Source: Clostridia bacterium (GTDB lineage: Bacteria; Bacillota; Clostridia; Lachnospirales; Lachnospiraceae). From it: a stretch of DNA of 64,000 bases. Shown in pieces: positions 1-8,936 of this stretch (positions within the stretch are counted from its first letter, which is position 1; the number at the start of each line of letters is the position of its first letter). The stretch lies in the NCBI GenBank assembly GCA_910576325.1, contig CAJTIM010000006.1:1-64000 (forward strand), given 5' to 3'. The translations under genes were made by a program, and so were the position numbers. The notes beneath the pieces were generated by a model, which saw nothing but the letters and a program-made list of their open reading frames with translations, was not told the DNA's origin and did not search any database.

Positions 1-1
1 C

Positions 2-48
2 CCTTAGAATGTATTTACACCTTACGGTGCATGCTTACATTCTAAAGG
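2..48 (+). repeat. Imperfect inverted repeat overlapping a ribosome binding site
   Basis: Left arm CCTTAGAATGTA and right arm TACATTCTAAAGG flank a centre holding ACACC-TTAC-GGTG. The right arm contains AAAGG, the likely Shine-Dalgarno of the next gene, so a folded leader could hide it. It could also be the terminal hairpin of an old insertion element. The window edge prevents a decision. Confidence 0.4.
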
Positions 49-58
49 ATATATGCTA

Positions 59-568
59 ATGGTTTCCAGCTCCGGAATGCCGGTTTCCTTAAAAACGGAT
101 TTGCGGTTTCCTATCACCGGACAGCAGGGGCACGGAAGCCGGAATATTCAGTTGATTTATTTCATTCTCATTTGCTTTATATTACTACCTCGCTATGTTA
201 AATTTTATATGCCAGTACTCTCAGAGGTTAGCCTTGCTTATGGGAATATAGAACGCAAATCGCTTGAAGAAGCGCATAGATATGAACCTTTCTGGACAGA
301 ACCAGAAGAACCGGCAGCGGTAATTGAAGAAACAGAGCAAATAGAAGAAGAACCATTGGAGATTTGGCTCCGCTTAAGTGAAAAGGGTAGGGCCGGTTCC
401 AATGTCAGGGAGTCTCCCGGCAAAGATTCTGACAGAATCATTGTTATTTCAGGAGAGGTGACTATGAAACAGCTGGAACTGTCAGAGAATGAAAGGTGGA
501 TTCGAATCGAGCTGGAAGATGGAACACAGGGATGGATCAACCATACGCTGGTGGAGGTGATAGAATGA
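59..568 (+). CDS. Small SH3b-domain protein, possibly membrane anchored
   Basis: About 169 aa. A hydrophobic stretch near residues 30-50 (IQLIYFILICFILLP) could anchor the protein. An acidic linker rich in Glu follows, and the last ~65 residues look like a bacterial SH3 fold (SNVRESPGKDS ... WIRIELEDGTQGWINHTLV), which usually binds peptidoglycan or peptides. I chose the ATG at 59 because AAAGGA lies 9 nt upstream; an ATG at 53 is too close. The first ~30 residues look unlike a normal N-terminus and may come from sequence captured during a rearrangement. The stop overlaps the start of the TIR gene (ATGA), so the two are translationally coupled. Function is unknown; a role as sensor or anchor for the TIR protein is inference. 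Confidence 0.6.
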   Translation: MVSSSGMPVSLKTDLRFPITGQQGHGSRNIQLIYFILICFILLPRYVKFYMPVLSEVSLAYGNIERKSLEEAHRYEPFWTEPEEPAAVIEETEQIEEEPLEIWLRLSEKGRAGSNVRESPGKDSDRIIVISGEVTMKQLELSENERWIRIELEDGTQGWINHTLVEVIE

Positions 569-1122
569 GTTATAATCTTGTCCAAGAGATAAATAGAGAA
601 TCTTCTACAAAATATAAGATTTTTATTAGTCACGCAAGCGCTGACGAGCCCTTGGCAACTGCTTTTGTGGACCTATTAGAAGGACTCGGAATTGATCCGG
701 CACAGATTTTCTACAGTTCACTTGCAGAATATGGGATTCCGATGGGAGAAGATATTTTTGAATATTTAAGAAATGAACTACTAGGGAACAAGGTTTATGT
801 GATTTTCTTTCTGTCAGATGCTTATTATCAAAGCGCCGCCTGTTTGAATGAGATGGGCGCCACCTGGATCTTAAGAAGTGAATATCTAACCGTACTACAG
901 CCTGGGTTTACACTTCGCGAGATAAAGGGAGCGGTAAATCCCCGTAAGATTGTTCTGGACTTAAACGGAGACTGTCGAAAATCCTTAAATAGTTTCTTTG
1001 AAAAATTAAAAAAAATGTTTTCTTTGGAGAATATATCATATAGCAAGTGGGAACGCTATCGGGATCGCTTTATGGGTCAATTAGCAGATAAAGTCCGTTT
1101 AGAAGAACATATTTTATTGTAG
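565..1122 (+). CDS. TIR-domain protein
   Basis: 185 aa, nearly all one TIR domain of the bacterial TIR_2 kind. It opens with YKIFISHASADEPLA (residues ~15-29). The putative catalytic Glu sits in SAACLNEMGATW, matching the usual S..C..E motif of NAD-cleaving TIR domains. The ATG at 565 is preceded by GGTGGAGGTGA and overlaps the stop of the SH3b gene. Known bacterial TIR proteins hydrolyse or cyclise NAD in antiphage defence, or act as effectors; which applies here cannot be told from sequence. There is no second effector domain, so any sensing would have to come from a partner, most simply the coupled SH3b protein. The domain call is firm, the role is not. Confidence 0.8.
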   Translation: MSYNLVQEINRESSTKYKIFISHASADEPLATAFVDLLEGLGIDPAQIFYSSLAEYGIPMGEDIFEYLRNELLGNKVYVIFFLSDAYYQSAACLNEMGATWILRSEYLTVLQPGFTLREIKGAVNPRKIVLDLNGDCRKSLNSFFEKLKKMFSLENISYSKWERYRDRFMGQLADKVRLEEHILL

Positions 1123-1247
1123 ATGATATCTTGCAGGAGGTCGTCTATCCATAGGGATAGTAAGGAAGTAAATTATAATTAATGATAGATAGGTTCTTTC
1201 CAATCTTTGTTGATTCTCTCTTAATAAAATGCTATTATATCCAGTAA

Positions 1248-1399
1248 CTAAAGACCAAAAACAACTACAGTGATTTGAAAAAATTTTCAAGTGATTTCAA
1301 AGCTGTGTATAACGCTCCAAACAAGACGGCAGCATGGTCCGAACTGGAAGTGGCCAGTGAAAATATCATTAAAAATGGAGTAATGGAAAGAACCAAAGA
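1248..1399 (+). pseudogene. Remnant of an IS256-family (Mutator-like) transposase
   Basis: A start-less open stretch encodes YSDLKKFSSDFKAVYNAPN followed by a helical Glu-rich segment. This resembles the DLKAVY-A-P...AL..L motif of IS256-type transposases. Only about 40-50 residues remain and neither terminal inverted repeat is visible. The rest of 1123-1470 shows no gene. It marks an old insertion between the TIR pair and licB. Confidence 0.45.
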
Positions 1400-1470
1400 A
1401 ATCTTTTTCAGTCTTGCCCCCTTCCTATTTTATTTCAATAAAATTTGAATTTTTCGCCATTATCTAAAAA

Positions 1471-2400
1471 CTATTTTTGCTTCCATTCCTTCAAATCCGT
1501 AGCCGCCACAATTGCCCCTGCCACAATCACTGCTCCGCAAATCACACTCTTCAAATCCGGCAGTGTATGAAGAAGCAGAAAAGCAAAAACAATCGACCAA
1601 GCCGAATATGTAATATTCAGAGCCATAGCTTTCGACGCCCCGATCCCCGCTATTGCCTTATAATAAAACACATACGATGCGGTTCCAAAAAATGCTGATG
1701 CCAGAATTACGGCTGATGCTGATGTTACTGCTGCCTCTATCGTAAATCCCCAGCCCTTTATCACTGTCAAAATCACAACACCATAAAAGGCTGCTGATGT
1801 CAGCTGACGGATCTGCAATGCGTGCTCATCTGTAATATCTGGATCCTTCAAGCCATATGCACATATTACTGCTTCTGATGCCCACCCAATACAGCACAAT
1901 ATTGCACACCCAAAGCCCAATACAATATTCTTCATCTGTTCCACTCCCCCTGGCGTATATCCCATCACAATCACGCCTAAAATACTGGCTGCTAAACCGC
2001 ATAACTGTATAGGTCTCATCTTTTCCTTTAAAAATATGTAAGAAAGAAACGCGCCAAGAGCCGGAAACATAGAAGAAATGATTGCCGTATACGCCGGACC
2101 AATATAATGAATGGCCGCCACATACCCGGACATTCCTATAGGGCCTCCCAAGAGCGCTCCAAGAATGATAAATTTTCCGCTTCTCGTCTTGACTGCACGA
2201 AGAATGTTTTTATACTGTTTTTTTATACCCATATAGATCAGCATCCAGACTGATGAGCAAAAATCATGGATAAAGGTACTGACAAAGGGGGCCAATATAA
2301 CTGCCTGTTCTGTCGATACAAACATAGACATAGATAATGCGACTCCTAAAATTACTGTATCCAGCCCCCAAAGAATACCTGCTAAAATTCCTGAAATCAT
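1471..2400 (-). CDS. licB: LicB-like choline permease (EamA/DMT family)
   Basis: 309 aa with about ten hydrophobic segments in two EamA halves. LicB-type members of the drug/metabolite transporter superfamily bring choline into the cell for phosphocholine decoration of surface polymers. The first segment (GILAGILWGLDTVILGVAL) and the second-half GTASYVFYYKAIAGIGASKAMAL fit that family. The gene starts with ATG overlapping the licA stop by 4 nt, so licA-licB form a coupled pair transcribed leftward. Adjacency to a choline kinase makes choline the likely substrate. licD and an intact licC are not in the window. Confidence 0.85.
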   Translation of the reverse strand: MISGILAGILWGLDTVILGVALSMSMFVSTEQAVILAPFVSTFIHDFCSSVWMLIYMGIKKQYKNILRAVKTRSGKFIILGALLGGPIGMSGYVAAIHYIGPAYTAIISSMFPALGAFLSYIFLKEKMRPIQLCGLAASILGVIVMGYTPGGVEQMKNIVLGFGCAILCCIGWASEAVICAYGLKDPDITDEHALQIRQLTSAAFYGVVILTVIKGWGFTIEAAVTSASAVILASAFFGTASYVFYYKAIAGIGASKAMALNITYSAWSIVFAFLLLHTLPDLKSVICGAVIVAGAIVAATDLKEWKQK

Positions 2401-3305
2401 ATGTTCTCCTTCCTCTTACTTAAAACAGCCAGACTCTTCTTAAGCCGCTGGTAACGTACAAGCGCATATTGTTCCATTTCATCCCCGTCATAGGGCACTC
2501 TTGTTTTGCCCCATAAACTCCACAAAAAATCCAAGTAAATTTTATTGGCATAAAACCGCAGTTTCTCTATATTATTTACCTTTCCGTTAAAATAAATATC
2601 TAAAAGAAGCCCATCCTCATGATCGCCATACTCTGCCTCAATGGATAAATCCGCCAAATCCCACATAGGATCATTCATTCCGGCATATTCCCAGTCAACC
2701 AGATACATACGTTCTGTTCCTCGTACCCAATTCTCACATAAGGGATCGTTATGACAAGGAACCTTTTTGCATGGATACGAATCTATTTCTCTCTTCATAT
2801 CCATAACTGCCTTACGTACATCAGCATAGTCAGGATAAAGTTCCACACCGTGCTCCAATATAATCTTTTCATACCCTTCCGCTATTTCAAAAACCTCAAA
2901 GGGTACTTTTGTATCCTGTCCACAAGTATGCAATGTCCGGAAAAGCTCTGCCGCCTCTTTCAGATTCTTTGATTCGCGCATACTCTGAGGCGACATTGTC
3001 ACGGCTTTTTCAATATAAGAAGCAATCTTCACCCCTGTTTCGGAATTAAAATAAATCAGTTCTGTGTCAACTCCTATTTTGCTGGCAAGCTCATTGCTTA
3101 TCCTTTCATCATTGCGATTGAGCAACTGCTCCGTTCCTTCTCCCGGAAGGCGGACCAAAAGCTTCTTTCCTTTTACCTCTACTGCATAAGTATGGTTTGT
3201 CATACCGCCCAGTCGTTTCACATGGCTTATTTCATCTTCCAACGCAAAAATGTCCATTACAAGTTCCTGAATTTGCCTCAGATCTTTTTGCAAAACTTCT
3301 CTCAT
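2397..3305 (-). CDS. licA: LicA-like choline kinase
   Basis: 302 aa, phosphotransferase (APH/choline kinase) fold. It phosphorylates choline with ATP as the first committed step of phosphocholine activation. The catalytic-loop motif CHNDPLCENW lies near residue 185, and LVDWEYAGMNDPMWDLA near residue 203 gives the metal-binding Asp and the conserved trailing DLA. AGAGAGGAAC upstream is a good ribosome site for ATG at 3305. Just upstream lie decayed licC/licA-like fragments, so the locus has lost material. The next step, CTP:phosphocholine cytidylyltransferase (LicC), must be encoded elsewhere if the pathway works. Confidence 0.9.
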   Translation of the reverse strand: MREVLQKDLRQIQELVMDIFALEDEISHVKRLGGMTNHTYAVEVKGKKLLVRLPGEGTEQLLNRNDERISNELASKIGVDTELIYFNSETGVKIASYIEKAVTMSPQSMRESKNLKEAAELFRTLHTCGQDTKVPFEVFEIAEGYEKIILEHGVELYPDYADVRKAVMDMKREIDSYPCKKVPCHNDPLCENWVRGTERMYLVDWEYAGMNDPMWDLADLSIEAEYGDHEDGLLLDIYFNGKVNNIEKLRFYANKIYLDFLWSLWGKTRVPYDGDEMEQYALVRYQRLKKSLAVLSKRKENI

Positions 3306-3454
3306 AATTTCTGTTCCTCTCTTTGTTTTATCAGATTACTGCAAAATTTTATTACTGTTCACACAATACATTTTTTACTGTCAGATACGCAACAATATAC
3401 CTGTTACATAATCATATTGACAGCCCCCTTGGGGTCCGTGAAAAAGAATGTCTG

Positions 3455-3683
3455 TCACAATATCCTGTATATTTTTTTTGGCATTATCTTAGTCAATTCT
3501 CCTTCTTTATAGTTGAGCTGCTCCGCAATATTTTTCAGAATAACCGAACCACTGTTTACTTTATAAGTGTCTGATAACGCGCTCTATCAACGGCTCGCCA
3601 TTTACCTGAAGAAGTCCCTTGGGCGTCTCTGTATTGAGATATCCCTGTTCCTGCAGACTTCGGAGGGATTGGTTGGCTGTTCA
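3455..3683 (-). pseudogene. Decayed licC-type cytidylyltransferase and choline-kinase-like fragments
   Basis: One reading frame (3561-3680) gives a winged-helix-like tail (NQSLRSLQEQGYL) joined to TPKGLLQVNGEPLIERVIRHL. The latter matches the N-terminal nucleotide-binding segment of LicC-like cytidylyltransferases, which in Clostridia often follow such a helix-turn-helix domain. A second frame (3455-3559) gives SVILKNIAEQLNYKEGEL followed by TKIMPKK, which resembles the beginning of a choline kinase domain. Both end in stops. I read this as the wreck of a licC or licC-licA fusion gene. The second match is weaker than the first. Confidence 0.5.
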
Positions 3684-3824
3684 TTATATTTTATTATTTT
3701 ATTTTCACGAACATCATAACATAAATTTACATGAAAATCCAGTAAAAATTACACTTACATATAAAAACATAATATCCCAAACACATGATATTCCTCCAAA
3801 TTTAGATTTCTTCACTAGCAGTTA

Positions 3825-3953
3825 CTATCCACTAGAGGCTTGGCACTTAGCTGCCAGCGGTCTCTGTGTTCTTCGCTGGGTAGCTGCTCTGAACAGTCTC
3901 TTTTTCTGATAATCTTCTGTGTTTCTTATTATACTGAGATTAATAATGTCCAT
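3825..3953 (-). CDS. Possible 42-aa basic small protein
   Basis: An ATG-initiated frame downstream of the acyltransferase gene encodes 42 residues with a strongly basic centre (KKRLFRAATQRRTQRPLAAK). AAGGAGG lies upstream, but 13 nt from the ATG, which is longer than usual. The same DNA forms a strong palindrome (3849-3885), so the open frame may be incidental. No family recognised. Confidence 0.25.
   Translation of the reverse strand: MDIINLSIIRNTEDYQKKRLFRAATQRRTQRPLAAKCQASSG
3849..3885. repeat. Strong stem-loop of unknown role
   Basis: AGCT-G-CCAGCG and CGCTGG-GT-AGCT form a stem interrupted by a small internal loop, with about 14 nt in the apical loop. It lies between cluster A and the lic region. 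No T-run follows on either strand, so a simple intrinsic terminator is unlikely. The remainder of 3306-3986 holds only the lic remnants and the possible small ORF. Confidence 0.4.
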
Positions 3954-3986
3954 ACAAAATGTCTATCCTCCTTGTTTCTTGAATTA

Positions 3987-5054
3987 TTATCTTTTTATCT
4001 TTATTAAAGGTGCTTCTATAAAAAAATAAGATATAAGTGCCAGAATTACACTACATAAACTCATAATCCCAAGTGCCTTAACTCCTGTTATATCCATTTT
4101 TATTAATGTATTAGTTATTATCATATGGTAAATATAAATGCCATATGACAAATCCACTTTTAATCTCAATTTAAATTTATAACCTATGCCAAATACGAGA
4201 AATACCAGAATTAATGTAGTAATAGGATTATAGAATTTTCCAAAATGCACAAATTCATTGTAACTATAAAAAACTTTCCATGCACAAAATAAAGCCGCAA
4301 TTGCCGCAATAGAGTTCCCTTTACAGATCTTTTTAAATATAGAATCCCTATATTTATAAATATAACATCCTATCATAAAAATATATAGATACGGCAGTAT
4401 AACCATATTGTATAAAATATAAAAAATCTGTGAAAATGACTGGTTGAAAAAGAATTCATCTATCCTATAAGCATATATATTAAAAATAACTAAAATTATA
4501 ATCATAAATATAAAAGAAATTCTTTCTATTTTTTCCAATATCTTATAAAGGAAAGGAAAAAACAAATAAAATTGCAATTCAAACGGAATGGTCCACAAAC
4601 TTCCATTTGTAATATACCCTTGTATTCCCTCTGCTCCCCCCCTGGGCAAAATGACTTCTGCCAATGTGATTCGTACATAATTTGGATTTAAAATATTTTC
4701 CCCAAAAATATAATTCATCAATACAAGTAACAAAATACTAATCCATATAAGCGGGTAAATTCTGATAAATCGGTTAAAATAAAAATTCTTTAACTTGTTT
4801 GTGCAACTTTGATGATTCATTTTATCAAAAGACGCATATGTGAAATAGCCGCAAAATAAATATAATACAGTGACTCCCAAAGAAGAATCCATAAGCCACT
4901 TTATCCCACCCGGAAAATGAATTCCCAACATATTCGTTCCATGTACCAACATAACATTTATAGCTGCTGCCAGTCGAAATACATCCAAACAGTTTTCTTT
5001 TAAATTATATCTCATCGCTTTAATATCCTTTTTATTAAAACAAATCATTTCCAA
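3987..5054 (-). CDS. Acyltransferase 3 family membrane protein
   Basis: 355 aa, about ten membrane helices, OafA/YrhL-type O-acyltransferase that would move an acetyl (or other acyl) group onto a sugar of the polysaccharide. The first helix carries the conserved His (AAAINVMLVHG), and FYFNRFIRIYPLIWIS is the family R-x-x-R-I-x-P signature. The start may be at 5054 or at the internal ATG at 5015; neither has a clear ribosome site, and 5054 overlaps the upstream gene by 10 nt. A G7 tract (4636-4642) encodes part of LPRGGAEG and is in frame. Last gene of cluster A, so probably a late modification enzyme. Confidence 0.8.
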   Translation of the reverse strand: MEMICFNKKDIKAMRYNLKENCLDVFRLAAAINVMLVHGTNMLGIHFPGGIKWLMDSSLGVTVLYLFCGYFTYASFDKMNHQSCTNKLKNFYFNRFIRIYPLIWISILLLVLMNYIFGENILNPNYVRITLAEVILPRGGAEGIQGYITNGSLWTIPFELQFYLFFPFLYKILEKIERISFIFMIIILVIFNIYAYRIDEFFFNQSFSQIFYILYNMVILPYLYIFMIGCYIYKYRDSIFKKICKGNSIAAIAALFCAWKVFYSYNEFVHFGKFYNPITTLILVFLVFGIGYKFKLRLKVDLSYGIYIYHMIITNTLIKMDITGVKALGIMSLCSVILALISYFFIEAPLIKIKR

Positions 5055-5965
5055 TATATAAATCTACCCAAGATTCTAAAAACCAAAATTAATTTATCTA
5101 TACAACGTTTCATAAAATAACGTATATCACAAATAAATTTAATAGGTCCGGGTAATAATCTCTTATAAAATTCTTGCTTATTAATCCAATTATCTTTATA
5201 ATATTCTGCTAATTGTCTCAGTTCTTTTGAATCAGATACCAGAATATAGGGATAACATTCTTTTCGAACAGTATTTCCATGTGAATCACTGTCAAATTTA
5301 AACTCAAAAATTGAACATTCTTTTATCAAATTATGTTGCTCTATATCATACTGACATTTTCCAGGGTAAAAATAAAATATATCTCTTTCCATTTCTTTTA
5401 AATATGATATTAAAGAAAAATAACAATTTCGATTCTTTTCCAATTTATACTTATGAATAAGCGGAGATTCCCTAACAGGCTTTTTAAGCTCATCCTCTAC
5501 AGAATATTGTCCAGAAAAACTAAATATTTTCTTTGCATTTAATTGAGTTCCTGCCAGAACAGCCATATAACCTCCAGCTGAATTTCCACATGTTGTAACC
5601 TCATATCCTTTTGTAAGCTCTTGTAACAAACCTACTATTTTATCAACTGTGTCTATTCTGGGATTAATACCTTTTACATACCACTGTTTATAAACATCCC
5701 TTACAAAAATTATTTTTTCATAATATTTTTGTACCACTTTCGCCTTTGCTACATGTTCCCATTCATAACGATTCTTCTGAATGATCACCTTTTCAAAGGT
5801 TTCTTTGGTATTCGGATAATATAACCCATTACCCGAAAAAAAGATTATTATCCGCCCTGTTTTTCTCTTGTTAACATTGATATAGTAATTATCTGTTTTA
5901 TATATTTTATCTACAACTGAATTACAATTCCAAGGAAAACCAGCTTCACTATCTACAATTACCAT
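5045..5965 (-). CDS. Alpha/beta-hydrolase-like protein of polysaccharide loci
   Basis: 306 aa. RIIIFFSGNG opens a hydrolase core, and CGNSAGGYMAVLAG near residue 145 is a classic nucleophile elbow (GNSAGG) with Ser as nucleophile. A candidate catalytic His lies in SDSHGN near residue 230. The C-terminal 60 residues are basic and hydrophobic and could touch the membrane. Such hydrolases occur in capsule loci as esterases or acyl-transfer partners; the substrate is unknown. It overlaps the following acyltransferase gene by 10 nt, which hints at joint acyl modification. Confidence 0.6.
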   Translation of the reverse strand: MVIVDSEAGFPWNCNSVVDKIYKTDNYYINVNKRKTGRIIIFFSGNGLYYPNTKETFEKVIIQKNRYEWEHVAKAKVVQKYYEKIIFVRDVYKQWYVKGINPRIDTVDKIVGLLQELTKGYEVTTCGNSAGGYMAVLAGTQLNAKKIFSFSGQYSVEDELKKPVRESPLIHKYKLEKNRNCYFSLISYLKEMERDIFYFYPGKCQYDIEQHNLIKECSIFEFKFDSDSHGNTVRKECYPYILVSDSKELRQLAEYYKDNWINKQEFYKRLLPGPIKFICDIRYFMKRCIDKLILVFRILGRFIYWK

Positions 5966-6008
5966 GTTGTATTGAACCTCTTTTTCAGTTTAAATTTTCC
6001 AACTATCT

Positions 6009-7277
6009 TCAGCGGAACAAGCCCATCTTTGCACAAATTAAATATATATAATTTTTAACAATCTTATAGTATCTGATCCTGCTTGTATAGTTTATTTCTT
6101 GTTGCTTGATTTCCTTTACTCTATTCCGTTCTCCGATTTCATCATACATTTTTAACACATAGGTTTTTAATCTATCACTCAGTTCCTCATAAACTCCTTG
6201 AACTTCTTTATAAAAATCATCTCCGATAATATAGCCAATATGGCTTCCTCCCATCAGGTTCACATTTCGAATACATTTTATCCTCCCCTTTTTCAACTTA
6301 AATAAGTCTAATATATTAAATCCATTTCCTGAATCTATTATGCTATTATATAGCTCTATGCCATTATAAGAAGCCATTAATAAATATTCGCCATTTGTTA
6401 CACAAAATGCTTTATTGAGTCCATTATTTTCTCTTTTTTGAGCTGTATATAAATTTCTGGCAAACACATACGTCTCCTTTATATCTGGTTGTGCTCCTTT
6501 TACTAAACCTTCTGTTAATTTTCGTAATGATGTAGTAGAAATCAATTCATTTTTTTCTTTATATCCACTTCCTGAATAAACGAATAAAGGCGTTCTTATC
6601 ATACTTGAATAAGGTTCAATTGCATGCGTGAATCCACCATTAAATTTGTGAAAATAAAAGTCATCCCCATGATCTCCATACGCAATAACCACAGTTTTTT
6701 CTAAAACTGATGCATCCTCTAAACGTTTAAGCAAAAATCCCAACAAGTCATCCAGCATCTCATATCCTTTTTTCCATTTATCTGTCCATCCTTTGCTCTT
6801 TCCCCGAAATTTTGAATAGCCAATATGGCTGATGAACTCTGTTATATAAATGGCAAACGACTTTTTCTTGAGAGCTTTTTCTATCTCTTCACGAAACTCC
6901 TTATATGTATCCGCAAAGAAATAGGTATCCACATTCCCAAATATATTTATATATCTTTGCTTTTCGCTTTCAGTTAAAAAAGGAGGCGCTATAATTTCAG
7001 AGTAATAACCCTCCATATGCAGCTGCTCAAAAAGATTCTTCTCTCGATTCCGTTTTTCAATTAATGTAGTATAGTCCTTCGATTTTTCAAAAATTGATAC
7101 ATCGCCATAAGCCAAATCACTCATTACCATAAAGGTTGAAGTACTTGTAGAATAGTAATTAGCATATACATAACACTGTTGTGAAAATTTTTTCAAATTC
7201 GGAAATAAGTCGGCATTATTTTGATAAATTACATTACTTAAACTTTCTAAATGAAATACTACCAGATTTTTATTCAT
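6009..7277 (-). CDS. Sulfatase-fold (alkaline phosphatase superfamily) transferase
   Basis: About 422 aa. FHLESLSN at the start, STSTSTFMVMSD near residue 45 (candidate catalytic Thr) and YGDHGDDFYFHKFNGGFTHA near residue 205 (metal-binding Asp/His) define the sulfatase/LtaS-like fold. Without the membrane helices of LtaS it more likely adds phosphoglycerol or phosphoethanolamine to sugars, or is a cytosolic relative; I cannot choose. I set the start at ATG 7277, which has AAAGGAA 8 nt upstream, rather than 18 nt earlier. Part of the late half of cluster A together with the CDP-glycerol-transferase-like gene next to it. Confidence 0.65.
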   Translation of the reverse strand: MNKNLVVFHLESLSNVIYQNNADLFPNLKKFSQQCYVYANYYSTSTSTFMVMSDLAYGDVSIFEKSKDYTTLIEKRNREKNLFEQLHMEGYYSEIIAPPFLTESEKQRYINIFGNVDTYFFADTYKEFREEIEKALKKKSFAIYITEFISHIGYSKFRGKSKGWTDKWKKGYEMLDDLLGFLLKRLEDASVLEKTVVIAYGDHGDDFYFHKFNGGFTHAIEPYSSMIRTPLFVYSGSGYKEKNELISTTSLRKLTEGLVKGAQPDIKETYVFARNLYTAQKRENNGLNKAFCVTNGEYLLMASYNGIELYNSIIDSGNGFNILDLFKLKKGRIKCIRNVNLMGGSHIGYIIGDDFYKEVQGVYEELSDRLKTYVLKMYDEIGERNRVKEIKQQEINYTSRIRYYKIVKNYIYLICAKMGLFR

Positions 7278-7352
7278 ATGAAAATTCCTTTCCATAAAGG
7301 ATACTTCTAAACAGATTTATTCGTTTTCAACCATACAAATGCTCCCGTCTGC

Positions 7353-8936
7353 TTACTTGCTTTTTTCATTCTCTTGTAAAAAACCAATATAATCCGATAC
7401 CATTCTATTATTCCATTTTTCCATATCTCTCTCTTTCAAAAACCCTTGGTAATTATTGTAAAAAAGCTTATCAAATGGTTCTTTTACCTCAAACAATCCT
7501 TCTCTATAATAATAAATTTCTCTTGCCATATTTATCTGTTTTGTGTTTAGTTTTCCCAGCTTTTGAATATTGCATAAAGTATCAATATATTCTTCCTTAG
7601 TTCTCATGTCCACAGTATATCCATAACCACTATAAAATGATTTCCCAGTCAATACAACCGGAATTCCAAAACAAGTATACTCATATCCTGCTGTTCCCTG
7701 TACGGTAACTATCACATCTGCTAACTCCTTCACCAGTTCTCCACTATATTCCTCCGGAAAATAAAACATATAATCAGACTTATACTTTTCAAATAATTTC
7801 TGCACCTCATCTGATTCTCCATACAACCGTCTGCTGGGGTGTGCTCGGATAATCCAATTGGCATTTTTTAAATTTCTCACTATTTTCAGCGTTTCTTCCA
7901 GCCATACATAATAATCATTAAAAATTAATTCATCACAAGAATGTGCATTATCCGAAAAGCAGTGACACATGATAATGACATTCTTATATTGAGGTTTTAA
8001 CCCCATTTCTTTCTTTAACTCTTCTAATGTAATATCTTTCTTTCCTGCAAATGCACAAACTGTATCTTTATTTCCCTTTCCGTGAAATTTTGCATAAAAC
8101 AGTTCATCTACCTGTTGGTTAATTTCGATTGTACTAATTTTCTTTTCTGCCCTTTTCTGTTCTATATAATATCTGATTATATCATGTGAATTAGGTTGAC
8201 ACTCTCCTTCTATCTTAGGGATTTCTACAATCTTCTCTGAAACAACGCAATCATACAACTTTGCCCCATACCTCTGCGCTATGCGCACATATATTCCTTG
8301 AAGATAGCAATAATCTCCCAATATATAATACTGAGGAGGATATTTTTTAAATTGTGCCCAGATACAATTACAATATATAAAAGCTTTTAATAAAACAGGA
8401 AAATCTCTTTTCCACATTGTTTTGTTAATCGTGTATACTTGTGAAGCATGGCGTAAAATATCTGTATATACACAATCTCCAATTAAAATTCCTTTGTAAT
8501 GTATCTGCAACATTTCTCCCCCAGATTTTATTTGGAGCATCGTTATTATAGCTTTGAAGAAACTGCAAATACATTCTATTGGAAATTTTATCCAATAAAG
8601 ATTTTCAAAAAGCAAATGAATACCGGCGCATCGAAGCAACTGTGTTAATTGACTTCTCCTTTTATCACAAATAGCAAAAACCTGTGTCTCAGTCTTCTGC
8701 TCCAGCCGAAAAGCAAACTCCATTTTTTTTAAAATATCTGAGGACATTCCAGCCCAAGACATTTCCACATAAATTACATTCTTGTTGTTTCCATGTTTCG
8801 TTACTGTATTTCTGTTCTTTATAAGCTCATAAAGTTTTTCATAAAGCTCTCTATCAATTCCCCACTGATGTATTATTCTTCGCCGATATATAAAAGCCAC
8901 TCTATTTTTGATTTTTCTCAAAATCTTCATCTTCAA
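7353..8936 (-). CDS. GT-B capsule biosynthesis glycosyl- or polyol-phosphate transferase
   Basis: 527 aa. The C-terminal half carries IRAHPSRR, then ADVIVTVQGTAGYEYTCFG and IPVVLTGKSFYSG, the pattern shared by capsule transferases of the KpsS/CDP-glycerol glycerophosphotransferase type. The His-Pro and the Gly-Thr-Ala-Gly-Tyr-Glu region would bind the nucleotide donor. The N-terminal 250 residues are diverged. The gene overlaps the upstream DUF5672 gene by 35 nt. Substrate unknown; a neighbouring sulfatase-fold enzyme makes a polyol-phosphate or acidic sugar plausible. Confidence 0.65.
   Translation of the reverse strand: MKMKILRKIKNRVAFIYRRRIIHQWGIDRELYEKLYELIKNRNTVTKHGNNKNVIYVEMSWAGMSSDILKKMEFAFRLEQKTETQVFAICDKRRSQLTQLLRCAGIHLLFENLYWIKFPIECICSFFKAIITMLQIKSGGEMLQIHYKGILIGDCVYTDILRHASQVYTINKTMWKRDFPVLLKAFIYCNCIWAQFKKYPPQYYILGDYCYLQGIYVRIAQRYGAKLYDCVVSEKIVEIPKIEGECQPNSHDIIRYYIEQKRAEKKISTIEINQQVDELFYAKFHGKGNKDTVCAFAGKKDITLEELKKEMGLKPQYKNVIIMCHCFSDNAHSCDELIFNDYYVWLEETLKIVRNLKNANWIIRAHPSRRLYGESDEVQKLFEKYKSDYMFYFPEEYSGELVKELADVIVTVQGTAGYEYTCFGIPVVLTGKSFYSGYGYTVDMRTKEEYIDTLCNIQKLGKLNTKQINMAREIYYYREGLFEVKEPFDKLFYNNYQGFLKERDMEKWNNRMVSDYIGFLQENEKSK

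Noticed and set aside
3849..3885. tRNA-like appearance of the stem-loop
   Set aside because: No T-arm, no acceptor stem and no sensible anticodon could be drawn.
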